A stretch of DNA of 64,000 nt from Ananas comosus (taxonomy: Eukaryota; Streptophyta; Magnoliopsida; Poales; Bromeliaceae), in NCBI RefSeq assembly GCF_001540865.1, contig NC_033637.1:5378466-5442465 (forward strand). Reading direction: 5' to 3'. This document shows positions 47,700-60,873 of the stretch, piece by piece. The translations under genes were made by a program, and so were the position numbers. The stretch's first letter is position 1. The number at the start of each line of letters is the position of its first letter. Under the pieces are notes generated by a model. That model made no database searches. It saw only the letters and a list, made by a program, of their open reading frames with translations, and was not told where the DNA came from.

Positions 47700-49493
47700 C
47701 CGTTGTGAAAAATAAAAAAGAGCTAGCTCCAATGCAGCTCAATCAACCCAACGAGCACTTATATGGGCCGCGGCTTGGCTTTGTGGGACGATACTTTTCG
47801 AAGAAGACACGTTCTTTGCATATTCTTCTTCTTCATCATCGTCCTCATCATTTTCATTAACACAATGAGAGAGAGAGCTGCATGAGTGTGGGGAGGGAGA
47901 TTAGATGATGATGTTTTTTTTGGCATGAAAAATAACATACCATGCAAAAGAGAGGGGGCCCGGGGGATTAATAGAGGTGGGGAGGATTGGAGTTACAAAG
48001 CCCATTCATTGGTGGCATATGGTGCATATAATTAAATGTTGCATTTTGGATTAATTAATTCTTGTGATTTCAAAGGATTGGGAGGTTTGAGGGAGAAGAA
48101 AAAAAAAAGTAAGGTATAAATTAAAGAGTACATTGATTAGAGGTTATTGAATAGAGAGGAGGGGAGGGGAAAAGCCAAGGTCATTGAATAGTAGATGAGG
48201 TTGAAAGAAAACTTGCCAAGGAGGGGAAGAGAAAAGCCAAAGTCATTGAATAGAAGGTGAGGTTGAAAGAAAACTTGCCACGTGGCAAAAACATTGGGAA
48301 TTCATATATGCTAATAGATTATTATTTCCATTATTTAACAACTCTCGTATTGTCACCAACATGTTTTAAACCTTGCCATATCCGTAACGGACATAAGCAT
48401 ATAATATCATCCTAACTACTGGGTCCACCTGACACCTTGGCGTGCAAAATCTAGTTAATTGAAGGGCTTATCCGCAAAATATGAGAGCATATTGTCACGG
48501 ACTTAGCGCTTTTGTTCGCGAAGCCTGTGCGGCGCCCACTTTTTTTCTCAGAGATGAACAAGCCTTTGTTCCTGTTACTAGCTCGAACCTTTGTGTCCTA
48601 CGACTAAATATACAAAGAGAAGAAACGAGAAAGAGAGGCAGAGGTTCACTTAAAAAAATTAAGTACTCCACTACTTGGAAAAAGGGATTACAGCATACAT
48701 ACACACTCCCTCTTGTGTTTCCACCTCTCTTCTTTCTCTACTTTGGCCATAGCCATCTCTACAATTTATAGGCTCCTAAATACATTAATTTAGCCTACAC
48801 TAATTCACTCATTAAGGCACACATTAACTCACTCACTATTACATGATAATGAGCTTTCATGAATGCCCAGTGATCCCAAAAGTTACCCATACCTCTTGGA
48901 TTTCCGGCAGTTATGGACGCATTAATTGCAGCACTTACATAACCCTTCATCTTCAATAAAAGACGGCTGGTTTTGGACCTCTTAACAATCTGTTCTGCTA
49001 GTGAAGTTAGGCTAAGGACTCGGCCGCACTGAAAAATTACTAAGTTCTTGACAATATGCCTGAAAAAGAGTGTATATCATACATATCACTCATCTAAGGA
49101 GTGAGATTTTTTTACTTTGTAGCATTAAGATCTTTCATCAAGTGATGTAAAGATCAGTTAGTCCACCATATATATATATTTTTTACTGGACTGATTTCGT
49201 ATGCCGATTCATTATTTGTATTCAGATCTAGTAGCAATATCTAAAGAGGTGTAGATCTTACATTTCTAATCATGAATTTACAAAAATTTGAATGAGTTGT
49301 AATTTTAAAAAAATTAATGTGAAATTTAAAAAATAATGGCTTCTGGATGAAAAAAATATAAGATGTACACTGCACTTTGAGGGTGTACCAGTAGTATATA
49401 GAGTAATTTTAGAACTACAATCCATGTTGCATTAATTGTAATCTTATAATCCCTCTTAGCCAAGAGTTTTTTTTTTAATTTTTTCTACTTGCC

Positions 49494-49534
<41 letters not shown>

Positions 49535-50200
49535 GTTTTATCAAAACTAAAAAGAATTAAATAAGCCACTAAACCCTACAATTTCTTAAATAAAGAGTTG
49601 TAGAGATTTCAACTCTTTTGGATTGTAAGCTTAACATTTCTCTAAAATGTGGAGGAGTGTTAGGTCTACAACCTACTTTCCTATGTAATTCTGCAATATT
49701 TCTATTTAATAACTATTTTTTATTCTTTAGCCTTATCAACTTTTTTTTTGACTAGAAATTAAAAAAGAACAATAGATATTCAATATTTTTGAATAAGAAG
49801 TAGTACAACTTAACTATAAGGTATTCTAATCTTAACCTTATTATTCATTAATTACTCTAGTTTTATATGATAAATGATGAATTTGATGGAGTTATTAATG
49901 GATTGAATAAAATTCTTAATTTATTTATCTAAAGTTTTTTAATTTTAAAAATTAAAGAGGTGTCAAACGTCAATGAAAAAATAAAGTTGAGGAGGGCATT
50001 TAAGAAATTTACATATATGAGGGATCTCGATACATTTTTACCTAACTGTACTATAATGATTCTTGAAGCCCTTTTGCCCAAATTTATAGTTCTTGAAGGG
50101 CCTTTGGATAAAAACTCCGCAGTGAGTGGGCGAAACAAGCAACGCAAGCAATGCGTCTCTTTCACTGCACATCACGACCAACCCCGAGCTCTCCCCCTTA
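47700..50200. other. intergenic DNA upstream of beta-galactosidase
   Basis: Contains a (TTA)n microsatellite at about 49496-49533 and a direct duplication of about 60 bp at 48168-48282. I see no coding exon; the longest frames are low-complexity and lack recognisable motifs. Confidence 0.5.
48168..48282 (+). repeat. tandem duplication, ~60-bp unit
   Basis: The unit gaaaagccaaggtcattgaa, then gaggttgaaagaaaacttgc, occurs twice in direct order with minor changes. Confidence 0.85.
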
Positions 50201-50204
50201 CATA

Positions 50205-50216
50205 TACGATATATAT
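50205..50216 (+). promoter_or_regulatory. possible TATA box of beta-galactosidase
   Basis: The tract tatacgatatatatgatga is about 70 bp upstream of the ATG at 50281. AT-rich DNA is common here, so this is tentative. Confidence 0.35.
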
Positions 50217-50280
50217 GATGATATGCAATGTATAATGTACAAATATATCTATCACCCCCTTCGTCACAAAGGAGGTCGAG

Positions 50281-53200
50281 ATGGGAGGGGACGGAAGAGG
50301 GATTCTAGGGTTCCGGCGGTCCGCCGCCGTCGTCGCCGCGGCGGTGGCGGTGCATCTGATAGCGGCGGCGGCCTCCGCGGCGGCGTTTTTTGAGCCCTTC
50401 AACGTGAGCTACGACCACCGCGCGCTCCTCGTCGGCGGCGAGCGCCGGATGCTCATCGCCGCCGGAATCCACTACCCCCGTGCCACCCCCGATGTGCGTA
50501 CGCGCTCCGATCCCTCCCAATTACGATTCACTTGTGATCCCTATGATGATGCTATTATTTTGAAGTGTTCCCTGTAGGTTTTAGTGCAGTTGTGTTGTCA
50601 AATCAACTTGTTAGGGTTATAATGATCTCTAATTCTCGAGTAATTGCATCTTTGGTCGTCGCTTGAGTTGAAAAGGCAGGAACTTGGGTGTAGATGAGTT
50701 TCCTATTTGTTTCGGAAATCAATTTTGTCAAAGGTTCTTTTTTGAAGGGGGAAAGGGGATAGTGTAGAAAGGAAAGACTAATAGCCCGTTCGGATTGGGT
50801 ACAAGAGGGGGGATAAGGCTCTTATCTCCCCAATTGTACCCAAACAAAAATTGTTGGGTGGGAACTATTAGCTCCCACCCAAAGCGGGTTTGTTCCCGCC
50901 AAGCTTGTTCCCACCCCCTGCCGCTATAGAGAGAGAGAGTTTTGTTTTAAAATAAAATTTAAATTTTTAAGATTTAAAATTTGTAATCTGAAAATTAAAA
51001 TTTTAAATTTTAAAGTTGATATTTTAAATTTTTAAATTTTAAATTTGATATTTTATATCTTTCAAATTTAAATTTGGTCTTAAATTTAAAATTTAAAATT
51101 TAAAATTTAAGAGTTAAAAATTTATATTTAAAATTATAAATGTAAAATTTAAAAATTTAAATTCAAATATAATGAGAGGGGTAATATAATNTATAAATAA
51201 AAAATAATTATATTACCTCTTTCATTATATTTGAATTTAAATTTTTAAATTTTACATTTATAATTTTAAATTAAAAATTTTAACTTTTAAATATTAAAAT
51301 TTGAAATTAAAATTTAAAACTTCAACTTTTAAATATTAAAATTTGAATTTAAAATTTAAAATTTAAAATTTAAATTCAAATATAATGAGAGGGGTAATAT
51401 AATTATTTTTTATTTATAACTATCCATTATTCTTCTTATTTGATTTTATCTATCCAAATACTATTTTTCTTATTCCCAGGAACAACCTAATTTTCATTCA
51501 AACACAAAATTGGTCTATTTCTCGCTTATACCTGAACTTATATCTATCCCTGGAATAAATAGTTCTTACTTATATTCGAACCAAACGAAGTCTAAATGAT
51601 TAAGTCTTGTGTCTTTTTGCTTCTTTTATAGCAATTAACCATACACTCTGATGCTGCTACAATGCTATTTTATTTTCTCTTTCCATAGTAAGTAAATTTT
51701 ATGTCTTTTTTTCATCAATGTCGCCTTGTGTCTTGTTTTACTCCTAAGTTTTTCGCTTACAGATGTGGCCTGGTTTGATAGCCAAGAGTAAGGAGGGAGG
51801 GGCAGATGTTATACAAACATATGTTTTTTGGAACGGGCATGAACCAATCAGAGGTCAGGTAGTGTGCAATTCCATTCGGCTAGATTGCTACAGTTAACTT
51901 CCTTGCATGATCTCCTTAGAAATGCTTGTTTTTCTTATATAGTACTTCCCTTTTCTAGTATAATTTTGAAGGAAGATACGATCTTGTGAAGTTTGTGAAG
52001 TTGGTTGCCGAGCAAGGGCTATATCTCCATCTTCGTATTGGTCCATATGTTTGTGCTGAATGGAACTTCGGGTTTGCCCCTTCTTTCTTTTAAGTTTCTT
52101 TAATATTTCGCCCATTCGCTTGTAATTACTGATAAACAGGTCAGCCTTTTGGTTTTACCTCTAAGCTGTCAAGAATATTTACATAAGACGCATTTTATGT
52201 GCTGATTTAAGTGGTTGAATTTGCTAATATCAAATTTACTGTGGCATATACGTAATTATTAATTCTCACGTGGACATATATATGAGTTCCCATGCTAATA
52301 TTAGGATTCCGCATTGCCATTCTACTAAGCTAGTATTAGGGCTATGGTACATGGACAAGGACAAAGGGACAACTTGGCGCTAGTTGCAATTCTAAAAAAT
52401 AGAACACATGTGCAGGCATGTTGATTGAACATGTATATAATTTATATTATTTCATATGTAAAAAGAATCACCATAGAATAACTAAATTTAACTTGATCTT
52501 TCTCTGGTGCCTTCAGTATAATTTAAATTCAGAAACTTCGAAGCACAGAAATAATTTTGTCAGTCATATTTTTATTATATAATGAATACAGTGATGACTT
52601 ATCTAGAAGTTTTAAGTCCTTGTTGGATTAACCCAGTAGATCACAATTCCATGTGATTGTGGCATTAGAAGATGTGTGATGACACAGATTGAATGATTGT
52701 AGTGGGGGATGAAATATTATTCTTGGCTAACTCTAAATATCTCTTGCCCAATAAGTTACACATTGTCTCTAACTTTAGGTCTTACTGGCATCTCGTATTT
52801 CATGCTATATCGGATTTCACTAATGTGAATTAAAGATAATAATGAGAGTTTGTCTCATTAATTTATTCCTCCGTCCATTGAAACCTGGTATTTTGGGCAT
52901 CCAAAGAACATTCAAATGTACATTGTGTACATTGCATATACCTGGTAATTAAGCTCATGCATAAGATTCCATGTCAATAGCATTGCTACATTGCTTTCAT
53001 CTGAACTTTTCTTTTCCTCTTTTATAGGGGTTTGCCAGTTTGGTTACGTGATATTCCTGGTATAGAATTTCGAACGGACAATGCACCATTCAAGGTATAC
53101 ATCAGGCTCTTATTTTGTTACATCTAATCAAATGCCAATTTACACTTGGCTATGAATTTAAGAATCCTAAATCATGGGAACTCCAAGTGTTTTTCCTATT

Positions 53201-56200
53201 CAGGTTTGGACAGAATGTCTCAAATCATTAGAGAATATGATGCTTTTTCATTTTTTTCTGGCACGAATTTCAGATCTTCATTGTAGGCCATGTTTTTCAC
53301 TCACCTAACCTATTTATGTAATTGAGATAGTCGTCTTCTATTTTTGTTTCAGTTAAACACTCCATTCATGTATTTATCTCATTGGGATGATCACAGTTTT
53401 CCTTTCCGGTTGTTTCATGTTTAAATTTGCTAGATGTTTACTAATCTTATGTTTTGCTGAACTCTCCTTTTGGCACTCGACGTCGTTTGAAGTCTATGAA
53501 CTTTGAATTTGCACATTGGGAAGAACGTCTTGAAATTAATTTTTACAGGAATCTTTAAAATGATGTCAACTAGTGAATTTTGACTTTTAAGTGCTTTATA
53601 TCCAAAAAGAGTTCTAAGTCTAAGTCAGGGTTACATGGAATTTTCTCTTTTATCCTCTGGTGCAGTAGAAGTATTCTTTGTTTGTCTCAAGTCATTGTGG
53701 AGCAATTTTTCTAATAACTTATTGTTTATGATAAGAATGATGGACTGAACTGCATACCACCAGAAAAAGATGATTCGTGGCATGGCAATCAGAATAGAGA
53801 TCTTGACAACTTTGTACTTTTTTTGCAGGATGAGATGCAGAGGTTTGTCAAGAAGGTTGTAGATATGATGAAACAAGAGATGCTTTTTTCATGGCAAGGC
53901 GGTCCAATCATACTAGTGCAGGTTATAAGACCATTACAAACTCCAGTAATTGATTTTGTCTTTATGCTAACCTGCTTTCCTTGTTTGGTTTATTCTTCTA
54001 TATGAAACCAAAACATGATCATTGATTGGGAGGATTTAAGTGTTGTTGCATAGGATTGTGCCGATCACTTGCTGGCACGATATGACACACACCATTTTGT
54101 GCCATGCTGTGCCGTGTTGTGCCAATGCATCCAGTTTACAAAAATACTTGTGCACGGACACACTGTGGAATGAAATATATATTTTCTTTGGTACCAATAT
54201 ATTCGATTTCTTATTATATATCTTTATCAAATCATTTGCACTTTATTGATGTAAAACACTTGCTAATTTCAAAGAAAAGAGGGTTTTGAGCCATGCCCTT
54301 GGCACGTGGCACGGATGTTGTATCGTGCCGATATCTTGTTAGCATGGTGCGGCACGGTAGGCACGGGCTGTGTTGATGGTCACTTAAAAATCCTCAATTG
54401 ATTGACAAGCTATATCCAGCTTTGTTGTCAAGAAGGAAAAAGCAAGTTAATAATATGTAGCAAAATTGCAAGCAGGACAGCTAAAGTTCCATATGGTCAA
54501 AAATTTCCAATAGAGGCTCATGGCACATTGGTTGTAAATTTTCTAGTTCAGTAGCTTTATTTTGAAACATTGAAAAAAGTAGAAATAATTAACCCCACAA
54601 GCTTTAGTGTTAGCCAACTGAGCAGAAAAGGCCATTTCTTTTTAGTCTTCGATATTATCAAACATGACTGCAAGAATGGAGAGAGCCCTTTGTGCTGACA
54701 AGTCAAATTTGACAACATATATTAGTTGAGCTGCAATTACAAGGTAAGCACGGAGGCTTTTGCAAGTCGAATTCGACAATAAGACCTCCAAAGCAATGAT
54801 CAACGCTATTAAACATGATTTTTTAGGAACACACTTATCTTATGATCTTTTGGTCTCAAACTAAATGGTGAAAATTGCATGACTTTATAAAAATAGACAA
54901 TGGAATTCTTCAATTTTTATTATATGGGTATGGATCTTGGCATGGATAGTGAAAAATATTTTCTATAAAAAATTTTAATGAATTTGGATTGCTCTACATT
55001 GTTAAACTAACAGATGCATCACGTAGGTCAGTGAAATTCTTTATTTTAAGACTTTTATCATAAGTTAGATATATGGATTAACATCATTTATCATTATTAA
55101 ATCCTTTATACTGCCCATTATTAAGTAATCAATCAATTTGGTCTTGTGATCATTTATCAGGCGCATTAGAAATGAACAGGTGAAGTAAGTCCAATACAAT
55201 TTTGGAAATTTGGCATAGATTGCGCTCAAATTTCATGTATTTCATGCATTTCCCTTTAAAGTTAAAATTTGAATTCACATCCTCTAAAATGGTCTGTATT
55301 TGCGTAGAATCCTGTGTTCAAGTTTCCATAAAATTTTAAATATATGCTAGAAAACCGAATGTCCATTTTAATACCAAACTTTTGGGTGACTACCATTTAG
55401 ATGAGAATAAATATTACAACTTCAACAGCAGCATCTTTTTAGGAGCATCTAAGTCAATTTACATCCTTAGTCGAAGTGAACTGGGTTGTAACCCTGGTCA
55501 AGTGATTGGCTACTCACATCATGTGTATGAAGGGAAATACGAAACAATAATTTATAATTTGCAAGTCTTTAGTGCACATACACACTCTTGATTCACAGAA
55601 TCTCAACTGTTGCATTTATAGGGTTATATACGTACAGAGTCATTACAAAGTTTTGCTAGCATTTATGCTGTAACACTATCAAAGGTTTATTAGAATTGTT
55701 TTTTTTTTTTTTGGGGCCATACCGAAACTTTATTTGCCATCCATTTTTCGACTTCTTGATGCATTGGCAAGAGGCCCCTTGTATGATTTTAATTTGAAGG
55801 TAGTTTCAGCTATGTAGCTCAAACTTGAAGCAGTAGTTCATCCATGTGAGTACATATAAACTAGATGTAATGAGCAGGGCAATGGTGTAGTTTTGCTTCT
55901 GTCAATTTGTCATGACCTACTGTATTCTAAAAGACGTGCTGAACAACTTAATATTTACAAGAACAATTTCCAATGATATGTTTTGAACAAGCTGCATTTT
56001 CACTTAGTCATGCTGAAGTAATTTGTTTGAAAACATAAGTTCAGTTTTTCAATTATTCATTTAATAAAGCAAATATCACAGATTGAGAATGAATATGGAA
56101 ACATTGAAGGTCAGTATGGACAAGGTGGAAAAGCATACGTTAAATGGGCTGCTGAGATGGCGATTGGGCTCAGTGCTGGTGTCCCATGGGTCATGTGCAA

Positions 56201-59200
56201 ACAAACTGATGCTCCAGAAAATATTGTAAGTGTCTTTAGCACATTTTGCTCCTCTATTTTTGTGTATAAGTTTTTGCTCTACTTCTTTAGTTTATCAATG
56301 TCCATTTTAGAATGAAAGCCATGATATCTGGATCATGCGTTCTTTTATTCTTTCTATCCTTCATTGGTTTCTATTCCAGAACCTGCACATTTGTGAGATT
56401 ACCAATTTTTTTTTTCATCCTCTTTTTCTAAAATTTTGACAGATTGATGCGTGCAATGGATTTTATTGCGACGGTTTTAAGCCGAATAATTATAGAAAGC
56501 CAGTTCTGTGGACTGAGGATTGGAATGGATGGTACGCTGATGCTTTTACATATTTTTGACAATTTGTTTATGGGAGAATTTCAAATTGTTAACTATTTGA
56601 GGGCAAACTTGCTAAAGTGCATTTATATTTTTAAATTGTTATGTCATCTGATTTATGCAAAGCTATACATAATATGCATTACTTGATACTGGAGCATAGG
56701 GTTCTTAATTAGAATAAACTTGATATAATTCAAAGTTCTGCAATACAGGTATGCCTCCTGGGGTGGAAGGCTACCTCATAGACCTGTTAGAGACAATGCT
56801 TTTGCTGTTGCTCGCTTCTTCCAACGCGGGGGATGTTTTCAAAATTATTACATGGTAATAGGGTTTCCCTCTATTCTGTTGTCACTTACAGGTTTTATGA
56901 GTTGCTGTTGTCACTTACAGGTTTTATGAGTTGTTGCCTCCTTTAATTTGTTATATATTTTCCCTAATTTGGTTTGTGTACATGATTTATTTGATGCATG
57001 CTTTGTAAATGTACTCTTTTCTTTTGTTTCGTGCTTTTTGCCTCTGTCATCCTGTCACAATGTACCTTGAAATGAATTTGAGTAGTAATCAGTGAACCAA
57101 GTTGGTCTTTGGAGTTATGGTATCATATGGAAACTATGCAAGTCACTCCAAAGCTCAACGAACCATGTCCTATATTTGATTAAAATCAGTTCCTTCTAAT
57201 TAACTTATTATCAACTATGGGGTTTGTTCCAAAATGGTAAAAAACCACTGAACTATGCATGACTTGGTTTTCTTGGAATCATGTTGTTAGAATATAAATG
57301 GAAAAGTTAATCACTGCTGAAAATTTGAAGGGTGCGAAATGCACACTTTGATGATCAGTCAAGGTACTCAAATATGTTTGTGAAAGTCTTCATGTAGCTT
57401 TGTATTGCAACATCTTAGGAATTAGCTATTAACTTATCCTTAGTCCATAATCTCTTAACTATTTTGCTGTGTGCAATCTTTTCTCTGTAAATTGTCCTTC
57501 CTCATCATCATTACATGCACTTTTTGTGAGATATAAATGTTACTTTTCCCCCAAAAAAATGAAAAAGGAGAAAAAAAAAGATATGCAGGTGTCCTTGTCT
57601 TTCATATCCTCTCTGAACCAACTCTTATTCTTTAAAGTGCTTCTTATGTAGATTTTTTTTTTCCTTCAAATAAAGAACAGCTGCTGCTGCTGTGGATTTT
57701 GATTTTATTATATTCCTAGGTATTCTATGCTGACAATGTATGGTATTGTTCGCTCATATGAAGTATTATCTAACGGTTGCAAATATTGCAGTTTTTTGGT
57801 GGGACAAATTTTGGCCGTACTTCTGGAGGCCCCAACCAGATAACAAGTTATGAATATGATGCCCCAATTGATGAGTACGGTATGTCAAAGTTCTCTTGAA
57901 TGTGCTTTTACTTTGTTCCTCACTCTCATTTGGATATAAATTGTTTATCTAGGACAAGACGAACATGCATGAACCTGCTATGTTAATGCATGTCGAGACA
58001 ATTACAACACTGGTGTTCGTTTATTCACAGGTCTCTTATCACAGCCTAAGTGGGGACATTTAAAGGATCTGCATGCAGCTATTAAACTCTGTGAACCTGC
58101 ACTTACTGTTGTTGATAGTGGGCCACAGTATGTCAAATTGGGATCAATGCAAGAGGTTGGCATTTGCTATTGCTGTATGTAGTTTCATTAGATGATTGTG
58201 TTGATCGATGAAGTTCATTAGGTAGTTTCATTAGATATGGGTATATTGGTAAACAGTTTTTTGCTGACATTCTGGTACGAATATTAATCGCAAGTGGACA
58301 ACAATTTCGTTCAAAGATCAAATCAATTAGCATTTTGTTTGAAACCTTCATTGCATAAAATGGTATGACTGGCTATTTCTACATTGATAATGGAAGAATT
58401 AATCCAATAATGAGAATTACCCTACGGTGCCCTACTGATTAATTTACCCATAGATAAGAAAAATGGATGTACTCTACATTGTTCCATGAGTTACTGCACT
58501 GTTGTTAATTATGTTATCATAATCTTCCTGTATATCCTTATAATTTTGGCGTGAAGAAAAATTTCTGTCTACATCCTATGACAATTGATGGGTATTTGAC
58601 TAGTTGATTCCTTTACATGACCCTATTTGATAAGCATTGTGAAGCATAGTAAAAAAAACAGACATACACATCTAGGGATGCAAATGGATCTCGGTTGGTG
58701 GAGCTTCCGCCCTAATCCGTCCCAAATGGGGTGGTAAGTGGGAACAAATATAGAAAAATATAACCCTGAATTTGTGCCGATCCGCCAAATAAATGGACCG
58801 GGAGACGGTAGGCCCTTTTCTTCCTTCAATCTGCCCCGATTCGTCAAAAATCCACCAAAAATCCGCTCCCGCCCCGAATAGGGCGGTAAGTGGGAGCCAA
58901 AAATAAAATGAAAAATAACCAGCTCCGAATCCGCCCCTTCTCGACAAGAAAAGGAGCAGGAGGTGGGGGAACCCTCCCGCCCTCGGATCCGCCCCATTTG
59001 CATCCCTAATGGCAGTAGACCAGTTCATGTAATCAGAAGCATTATTAACAAATGTTGAATAGTTGCTACACTGCTATTTTTCTTTCTACACAAATATAGA
59101 TATCTATATATACATGTATATATAGAGTGGAGCTAGAATTCTATTGATAGTATTGAAATAGTGTTTGCTACCAACTTTTTTACCATTAGATGCCTAGGGT

Positions 59201-59645
59201 TTAGTAATAGTAGGTGGAATAGTAAGAATCCATTGGTGGAAATGCAGATAGTAAACACTATTTATATACTATCAATCAAGGATTTAAGTGCCGTGGCACG
59301 GGGTTGTGCTGGAAACTTGCTTGAACGGTACGACACGATGGGCGCTGGACCGTGCCGATGCGTGTCGGTCACAAAAAATTCATGTGTGCCGACACATAAT
59401 TGCATGAAATATTTATTTTTTTTAGCAACAAAATATTCTAATTGTTTATTATGTATTTTTATCAAATCTTTTGAACTTTATTGAGAAAATTATTTACTAA
59501 TTTAAAGAATAGAGGATTTTAAGCTGTGCCGTCGGCACGGGGGGGCTGTATTGTGCCGATTTCTTGTTGGCACGATATGGCACGGTAGATACGGCCTATG
59601 TTGATGGGCGCTTAAATCCTTGCTATCAATAGTATATTAGCTCAA

Positions 59646-59677
<32 letters not shown>

Positions 59678-59693
59678 GTATGTATATGTATAC

Positions 59694-59733
<40 letters not shown>

Positions 59734-60808
59734 TGTATAGAGTTGAGCTGGAATGCTATCGGTAGCTATCGGGTTCCGTTGCCACCCATTTGTTTTCAAT
59801 GATGGAGCCTCCAAATCGACGATCGACACCGTTGAACATGATCTATACCACTTGAAGCATCTAGAAACCAAATTTCAAACTTTTTTGATATTGTTCTCTT
59901 GTCTATCAAATGGACACAAAATGAACGGTTGAAAATGAATATTCTTTAAAAAGTGATGATAGAAATCTTATAATCAAGATCGAGAGTATAGATCTTGTTC
60001 TAAATAGTTTAAAAAATTTTCTAACCAAAATTTAATCGATTTGGATATCTTTACACCATTAAACGAGAAAACGCCTCACATTGACCATTAAAATTACAAA
60101 TTTTGAAACCCTTTGATCATTAGGTCAATGATGACGAAAAGATTTGAAATTTGGTTTCTAAATGTTTCAAGTGGTATAGATCATGTTCAACGGTGCCGAT
60201 CGTCGATTTGGAGGCTCCATCATCGAAAAGAAATGGGTGTCAACGGAGCCCGTTTGCTACCGATAGTATTCTAGCTCAACTATAGAGTTGAGCTAGAGTT
60301 GAGCTAGAATACCATCGGTAGCAAACGGGCTCCGTTGACACCCATTTGTTTTCGATGATGGAGCCTCCAAATCGAAGATCGGCACCGTTGAACATGATCT
60401 ATACCACTTAAAGTGTTTAGAAATCAAATTTCATACATTTTCGATATTGTTCTCTTACCCATCAAGTGGACACAAAAATGAACGGCTGAAAATGAATATT
60501 CTTTAAAAAATGATCATAGGAGTCTTGTAATCAGGATCAATAGTATAGATCTTGTTTTAAATAGTTTAAAGAATTTTCTAATAAAAATTCAATTGATTTG
60601 GATTTTTACGCCGTTAACGAGAAAACACCTCATATCAACCATTAAAATTACAAATTTTCAAACCCTTTGATCATTAGGCAAATGATGTCGAAAAGATTTG
60701 AAATTTGATTTCTAAACACTTCAAGTGGTATAGATCATGTTCAACGGTGACGATCGTCGATTTGAAAACTCTATCATAAAAAACAAATGGGTGGCAACGG
60801 ACTAGCTC

Positions 60809-60873
<65 letters not shown>

